DNA from: an uncultured Clostridiaceae bacterium
Lineage (GTDB): Bacteria > Bacillota > Clostridia > Lachnospirales > Lachnospiraceae
Assembly: GCA_947177415.1 (NCBI GenBank)
Contig: CAMWUK010000021.1
Span: 1-45,432, forward strand
DNA length: 45,432 bases
Direction of reading: 5' to 3'
Shown piece after piece: positions 41,165 to 45,432 of the stretch (positions are counted from its first letter, which is position 1; each line of letters opens with the position of its first letter). The notes below the pieces were generated by a model. That model was not told the DNA's origin. It was given only the letters and a program-made list of their open reading frames with translations, and searched no databases. A program made the translations under genes and the position numbers.

Positions 41165-43291
41165 ATGAAGGTTATCAAGCGGGATGGAAATGTTGTAGAA
41201 TATGATAGAAACAAAATTGTGATTGCAATTCGTAAAGCGAATATTGAGGTAGAAGAAGAGGAAAGAGTTTCTGATAATGATATACAGGGGATTGTGGCAT
41301 ACATAGAAGGAAAACAGAATGATACCATACAAGTAGAAGAGATTCAGGATTTGATAGAGCAGAAGCTTATGGCATCAGGAAAGTATGTACTTGCTAAAAC
41401 TTACATAGTGTATCGTTATTCCAGAGAACTGGTACGTAAGTCCAATACCACAGATAACTCCATTATGGGGTTAATTCGCAATAGCAACAAAGACGTTATG
41501 GAAGAAAATTCCAACAAGAATGCTGTAATTGCATCTACCCAGCGGGATTTAATTGCAGGAGAGGTATCAAAGGATTTAACAAAGAGAATGCTCCTTCCTG
41601 AGAAAATTGCAAAGGCACATGAAGAAGGGATTATTCATTTTCATGATTCAGATTATTTCCTGCAGTCTATTTTTAACTGTTGTCTGATTAACATTGAAGA
41701 TATGTTAGAGAACGGAACCGTTATGAATGGCAAGTTAATTGAAAGTCCTAAGAGCTTTCAGGTTGCTTGTACCGTTATGACACAGATTATCTCTGCGGTG
41801 GCAAGCAGTCAGTATGGAGGACAGACAGTAGATATTAAGCATCTTGGAAAATATCTTCGCAAGAGTTATGACAAGTATAAGAAGCACTATATGGAAAGAT
41901 ATGAGGGGCAGATTCCGGATGAATTAATTGAGCAATTTGTACAAGACAGGTTAAAAGATGAATTAAAATCAGGGGTACAAACTATACAGTATCAGATTAA
42001 TACCTTAATGACTACAAATGGACAGTCTCCATTTGTTACTTTGTTCTTGAATTTAGAAAAAGATGATCCATATATCAAAGAAAATGCTTTAATTATCGAA
42101 GAGGTACTTCGTCAGCGTTTAGAAGGAATTAAAAATGAAAAAGGGGTATATGTGACACCAGCTTTCCCTAAATTAGTATATGTACTAGATGAGCATAACT
42201 GCCTTCATGGTGGAGAATATGACTATATCACCAAACTTGCTGTAAAATGTTCTGCAAAAAGAATGTACCCGGATTATATTTCTGCTAAAAAAATGCGTGA
42301 AAATTATGAAGGAAATGTATTCGGGCCTATGGGCTGCCGTAGCTTTTTGTCTCCTTGGAAGGATGAGAACGGAAACTATAAGTTTGAAGGAAGATTTAAC
42401 CAAGGTGTGGTAAGTTTAAATCTGCCACAGATTGGTATTATTGCCCAGAAAAATGAAGAGGAATTCTGGAGATTATTAGAAGAAAGATTATCTCTTTGTT
42501 TTGAGGCACTTCTTTGCAGACATAGAGCCTTGGAGGGGACTATTTCTGATGTTAGTCCAATTCACTGGCAGTATGGAGCTATTGCCCGTCTAAAGAAGGG
42601 AGAAAATATTAATAAGCTATTACATAATGGATATTCTACCTTGTCCCTTGGGTACATTGGTTTATATGAAGTTACAAAGATTATGACCGGACACAGCCAT
42701 ACAGAGGAAGGTGGTATAGACTTTGCCCTTCGTGTAATGAAGCGTCTCCGCCGGGCAACAGATGATTGGAAAGAAGCTACTGGTATTGGATTTGCTCTAT
42801 ATGGTACTCCGGCAGAATCTCTTTGTTATCGTTTTGCAAGAATTGATAAGGAGAAATTTGGGAATATCAAAGATATTACCGACAAAGGATATTATACCAA
42901 TTCCTATCATGTAGATGTAAGAGAGAAGATAGATGCATTTAGTAAATTTAACTTTGAAAGCCAGTTCCAGGTGATTTCTTCTGGTGGAGCGATTTCATAC
43001 GTAGAGATTCCAAATATGCGTCACAATTTAGAGGCATTGGAAGATGTGGTGAAATTTATTTATGATAATATCCAGTATGCAGAATTTAACACCAAATCGG
43101 ATTATTGTCATGTTTGCGGTTTTGATGGAGAAATTATTATCAACGATAAAATGGAGTGGGAATGCCCACAGTGTGGAAATAAAGACCAGAATAAGATGAA
43201 TGTCACACGTCGTACTTGTGGATATCTGGGAGAGAATTTCTGGAATGTGGGAAAGACAAAAGAAATTGCACAAAGAACATTGCATTTATAG
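41165..43291 (+). CDS. nrdD: Anaerobic (class III) ribonucleoside-triphosphate reductase
   Basis: A 708-residue glycyl-radical enzyme that makes dNTPs without oxygen. It has an N-terminal ATP-cone (MKVIKRDGNVVEYDRNKIV) for allosteric control, the catalytic core, a zinc site with CHVCG and CPQCG near 650-675, and the radical-bearing RTCGYLGE with Gly at about 686. The start has AAAGGAAGA upstream. It is controlled by the NrdR boxes. The activase gene nrdG, usually next to nrdD, is not here; the downstream gene is on the other strand. Confidence 0.96.
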   Translation: MKVIKRDGNVVEYDRNKIVIAIRKANIEVEEEERVSDNDIQGIVAYIEGKQNDTIQVEEIQDLIEQKLMASGKYVLAKTYIVYRYSRELVRKSNTTDNSIMGLIRNSNKDVMEENSNKNAVIASTQRDLIAGEVSKDLTKRMLLPEKIAKAHEEGIIHFHDSDYFLQSIFNCCLINIEDMLENGTVMNGKLIESPKSFQVACTVMTQIISAVASSQYGGQTVDIKHLGKYLRKSYDKYKKHYMERYEGQIPDELIEQFVQDRLKDELKSGVQTIQYQINTLMTTNGQSPFVTLFLNLEKDDPYIKENALIIEEVLRQRLEGIKNEKGVYVTPAFPKLVYVLDEHNCLHGGEYDYITKLAVKCSAKRMYPDYISAKKMRENYEGNVFGPMGCRSFLSPWKDENGNYKFEGRFNQGVVSLNLPQIGIIAQKNEEEFWRLLEERLSLCFEALLCRHRALEGTISDVSPIHWQYGAIARLKKGENINKLLHNGYSTLSLGYIGLYEVTKIMTGHSHTEEGGIDFALRVMKRLRRATDDWKEATGIGFALYGTPAESLCYRFARIDKEKFGNIKDITDKGYYTNSYHVDVREKIDAFSKFNFESQFQVISSGGAISYVEIPNMRHNLEALEDVVKFIYDNIQYAEFNTKSDYCHVCGFDGEIIINDKMEWECPQCGNKDQNKMNVTRRTCGYLGENFWNVGKTKEIAQRTLHL

Positions 43292-43317
43292 AAGATTTAG
43301 AAAGAAATAATATAAGC

Positions 43318-43362
43318 AAGAAAAGAAGCCTCCAAGGAATTAGGGCTTCTTTTCTTCTTTGT
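43318..43362. terminator. Bidirectional terminator between nrdD and the YitT gene
   Basis: AAGAAAAGAAGCC (43318-43330) pairs with GGCTTCTTTTCTT (43344-43356), 13 bp, with pyrimidine-rich tails in both directions. Confidence 0.85.
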
Positions 43363-43397
43363 TTAGTTATCCCATAACTTTCTCAATTATAAAACAG

Positions 43398-44402
43398 TTA
43401 CAACTTTTCTTCCAATTCTGTTCCAAATACGATATCTTTCATATCTTCAACATCATGTGTATCTTCTAGATCTACCAAATCCTCTGTTTTTTCAGCATCC
43501 TGTTTAGCTTTTATGATTGTCTTATTTTCCTGGCTTCCATGCAGCAAATCTGCCACAGCAGTGATAGATACATAAGCAGCAGGATCTAGTTCCTTTACAA
43601 TTTCTTTCAACTTCACAATTTGGAACCGGTTCAGAACCACATAGAGAACGGTTTTATCTTCACTGGAATAAAATCCCTGTGCTTCTATCACAGTAATACC
43701 ACAAGTAAATTCATTTGATATAGCAGTGCCAATGTCTTCTGGACATGTAGTAATAATCATGGCAGCTTTGGAGCTGTCAATACCATCCACAAGAAAGTCT
43801 ACTGTTTTTAAGGCAGCCGCATAAGTTACAATGGAATAAAGAGGAAGTATCCAGCTTCCAATTGTAATTCCACAGATAATGTAAAGGATGACATTGTAGA
43901 ACATAACAAAGATTCCAACAGAGGTGCCAATTTTCTTCGCAAAAATAACAGCCATTACTTCAATGCCATCCATAGCACCACCATGACGAATTGCCAGACC
44001 ACTTCCAATACCGGAAATCAAACCGCCAAACAAGGCACAGAGAAATAAGTCAGTTCCTGCCAGTGGTGAGGCAATACTCACATCAATTGGCAGAACATCC
44101 GTAATAAGCCATGCAAAAATAGAATAAACAGCTACTGCATAGATGGCATAGACAGTAAAGGAAGTACCTTGTTTCTTTAAACCATATAAAAACAATGGAA
44201 TATTTAGAAGAATCAGAAAGAAGGAAAGAGAAAAACTTTCCGGAGTGACCTGTGACAGTAAAATAGATGTACCGGAAATACCACTATCATAGAGCTGTAC
44301 AGGTGCAATAAAAATAGTTACACCAATTGCATTGATGATACCTGCGATGGTTAAAAAGAAAAAATTTCTCAACCGTAAGTTTTTTTTAATTTTTTGCTTC
44401 AT
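43398..44402 (-). CDS. YitT family membrane protein (DUF161 + DUF2179)
   Basis: A 334-residue protein with five or six membrane helices (for example FFFLTIAGIINAIGVTIFIA, and LFLCALFGGLISGIGSGLAI with RHGGAMDG). The C-terminal cytoplasmic DUF2179 domain (MIITTCPEDIGTAI, VLYVVLNRFQI) is followed by an acidic tail of about 35 residues. The family is widespread in Firmicutes with unproven transport function. I prefer ATG 44402; an in-frame TTG at 44414 directly abuts AAAGGG and seems too close. Confidence 0.85.
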   Translation of the reverse strand: MKQKIKKNLRLRNFFFLTIAGIINAIGVTIFIAPVQLYDSGISGTSILLSQVTPESFSLSFFLILLNIPLFLYGLKKQGTSFTVYAIYAVAVYSIFAWLITDVLPIDVSIASPLAGTDLFLCALFGGLISGIGSGLAIRHGGAMDGIEVMAVIFAKKIGTSVGIFVMFYNVILYIICGITIGSWILPLYSIVTYAAALKTVDFLVDGIDSSKAAMIITTCPEDIGTAISNEFTCGITVIEAQGFYSSEDKTVLYVVLNRFQIVKLKEIVKELDPAAYVSITAVADLLHGSQENKTIIKAKQDAEKTEDLVDLEDTHDVEDMKDIVFGTELEEKL

Positions 44403-44502
44403 TTTTTTAATCAATCCCTTTCATTTATAGTGTCACCTGAGGTGACATGCCTGTTTACTTTACAACAATTTGGTCATGCCATTCATATTTTATGGAAATT
44501 TT

Positions 44503-44688
44503 GTAACAGTTCAGCCATGTCATTCATATTTTGCCAGAATATACAACATGACTAAAAGTATTATAAATTGGCTGGCAAAATATTCATGTATGGCGTTAAG
44601 CATATAAAAGTATATGTGCAATTTGATCTCTGTGAGCAAGCTCCCTCGTGCAATTTGCACATATACTTTTGCGTGGCTGAACTGTTAT
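44503..44688. repeat. Nested-palindrome repeat, copy 8 (186 bp, Russian-doll structure)
   Basis: The outer arms (GTAACAGTTCAGCCA from 44503 and TGGCTGAACTGTTAT to 44688) enclose a TATTTTGCCAG/CTGGCAAAATA pair (from about 44527 and to about 44582) and a 16-bp stem AAAAGTATATGTGCAA (44606-44621 with 44655-44670). The TCATTCATATTTTG segment of copy 2 is present at 44520. A decayed arm (GGTCATGCCATTCATATTTT) lies at 44472. Confidence 0.8.
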
Positions 44689-44726
44689 GAAATTTTTTGA
44701 AAAATAAATACGTACAAGTTCTTTTC

Positions 44727-44737
44727 GTGGTATAATA
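44727..44737 (+). promoter_or_regulatory. Extended -10 promoter, probably for the 45029 gene
   Basis: TGGTATAAT (44729-44737) has the extended -10 TG. No -35 is clear. The leader would be about 290 nt and would include the 145-bp repeat. A weak TACCA/TGGTA hairpin with a T-run at 44804-44825 could end a short RNA. Confidence 0.45.
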
Positions 44738-44841
44738 GATTATAATCAAATTTGAATCCATACAGAAGAGCTGACCGTGTATACGAATTATTATACAACA
44801 TAAATACCATCTTTGGTAGCTTTTTATTGTGAAGAAAAAAT

Positions 44842-44986
44842 GTTACTGTTCACTCACAAGCTTGACACTTGTTGTCAAGCTATGTGCCAAGAACGTAGAA
44901 TAGCCAAGAATCCAGCCTTTTGCCAAAGGCGAATTATAAATAGGCTGGATTCGGTTACTGTTAGCACCGTAGGTGTGAACAGTAAC
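44842..44986. repeat. 145-bp composite repeat element, full copy B (inverted)
   Basis: The reverse complement of 23407-23551 over its whole length, the same size to the base, with scattered substitutions. All three hairpins are kept. In the inner hairpin TTCGCC/GGCGAA has become TTTGCC/GGCGAA-type pairing, and the outer end now pairs as GTTACTGTTCAC with GTGAACAGTAAC. Confidence 0.85.
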
Positions 44987-45028
44987 GAAAAATACGTTGG
45001 ATAGGGATTAAGAAATGGGGGATATACC

Positions 45029-45432
45029 ATGAAAGAAAAAGAGCGGGTTTACCTATTAGAATATATGGATGTTTTGCTTACAAAAGAACAACAAGACAAG
45101 GGAAGCTGGTTGTTGCTTATGAAACATCATAATGCATTGTATCCGGAACTGGAAGATTTGCAGATGATGGGGTTAGAACATAGGGGATATCAGGTATATT
45201 TACATAATTATCAAATAAATGATATCCGGGCACCTTATGAACCCTTTCTTGAGATAATACGAAGTTATATAGAAAAGAAGCAATCCCAAAAAACAAACTT
45301 TTCTATGAAAGAATTTTTTGACAGAAGTAAAGTATATTCTTTACATAGAATTATATTTGAAAAATATTTTAGAAGACAACCATGTATTCGACAAGAAGAT
45401 ATGTTAGTAGGGGAATATGCCTTTGAAAAGAA
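45029..45432 (+). CDS. Partial gene: paralogue of the N-terminus of the TPR-GGDEF protein
   Basis: ATG 45029, with GGGG upstream, opens a frame that runs off the window after 134 codons. The start is MKEKERVYLLEYMDVLLTK. Its middle aligns by eye with residues 60-125 of the protein encoded at 36933-40232: both share PF..IR..YI, then EF...KVYSLH, then a block ending in F-E. No domain end can be seen; a second cyclic-di-GMP-related or TPR regulator is likely. Confidence 0.7.
   Translation, partial: MKEKERVYLLEYMDVLLTKEQQDKGSWLLLMKHHNALYPELEDLQMMGLEHRGYQVYLHNYQINDIRAPYEPFLEIIRSYIEKKQSQKTNFSMKEFFDRSKVYSLHRIIFEKYFRRQPCIRQEDMLVGEYAFEK

Noticed and set aside
2-44986. CRISPR array
   Set aside because: Repeats are scattered over the window, palindromic and of varying size, with no regular spacers and no cas genes.

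Overview
The window looks like a chromosome segment from a motile, low-GC, anaerobic Firmicute, most likely a Lachnospiraceae (Roseburia/Butyrivibrio type). The evidence is the two Firmicute-type flagellins, sigma-D (FliA-type) promoters, a T-box leader on aspS, an anaerobic class III ribonucleotide reductase, strong AGGAGG ribosome binding sites and AT-rich third codon positions. I could not run any search, so names rest on motifs I can read.

Layout. (1) 1-7.2 kb: an AAA-ATPase/PD-(D/E)XK gene, flagellin 1, a Maf-type flagellin glycosyltransferase with a small partner, and flagellin 2. (2) 7.8-14.3 kb: a six-gene cassette (PseB-like dehydratase, LicD-type phosphotransferase, NAD-dependent epimerase, TagD-like cytidylyltransferase, DRE-TIM aldolase with an extra C-terminal domain, hexapeptide acyltransferase) behind a good sigma-D promoter. 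I read it as a flagellin-decoration pathway that activates a small molecule as a CDP derivative and attaches it through a phosphodiester. (3) 14.3-17.2 kb: a small accessory patch with a decayed minus-strand gene, a 28-codon holin-like toxin ORF and a second AAA-ATPase/PD-(D/E)XK gene. (4) 17.3-19.4 kb: a secreted surface protein behind a sigma-D-like promoter and a long structured leader. (5) 19.6-23.3 kb: PAPS synthesis and recycling (CysD, CysN-CysC fusion, CysQ). (6) 23.5-27.5 kb: an orphan FabH and a large secreted LRR/Ig-like protein. (7) 27.7-29.8 kb: NusG-II domain protein, Gx transporter, ApbE flavin transferase. (8) 30-33.5 kb: a small secreted protein and a MacB-like ABC exporter. 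(9) 33.5-36.9 kb: T-box, aspS, dus. (10) 36.9-45.4 kb: a TPR-GGDEF regulator with a small membrane protein, NrdR-box-controlled nrdD, a YitT family membrane protein, and the start of a paralogue of the GGDEF regulator's N-terminus.

The most striking thing not explained by genes is a family of nested palindromic intergenic repeats. Its outer stem is GTAACAGTTCAGCC/GGCTGAACTGTTAC, found at more than ten places. Other hairpins with conserved asymmetric loops are inserted in it or sit beside it. Copies in both orientations show compensatory stem changes, including two 145-bp copies 21 kb apart in opposite orientation. Some copies supply a promoter -35 box or hold a ribosome binding site in the loop.

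The sigma-D promoters (before flagellin 1, flagellin 2, the glycan cassette, probably the Maf gene and the 17.6-kb secreted protein) tie regions 1, 2 and 4 into one motility regulon.
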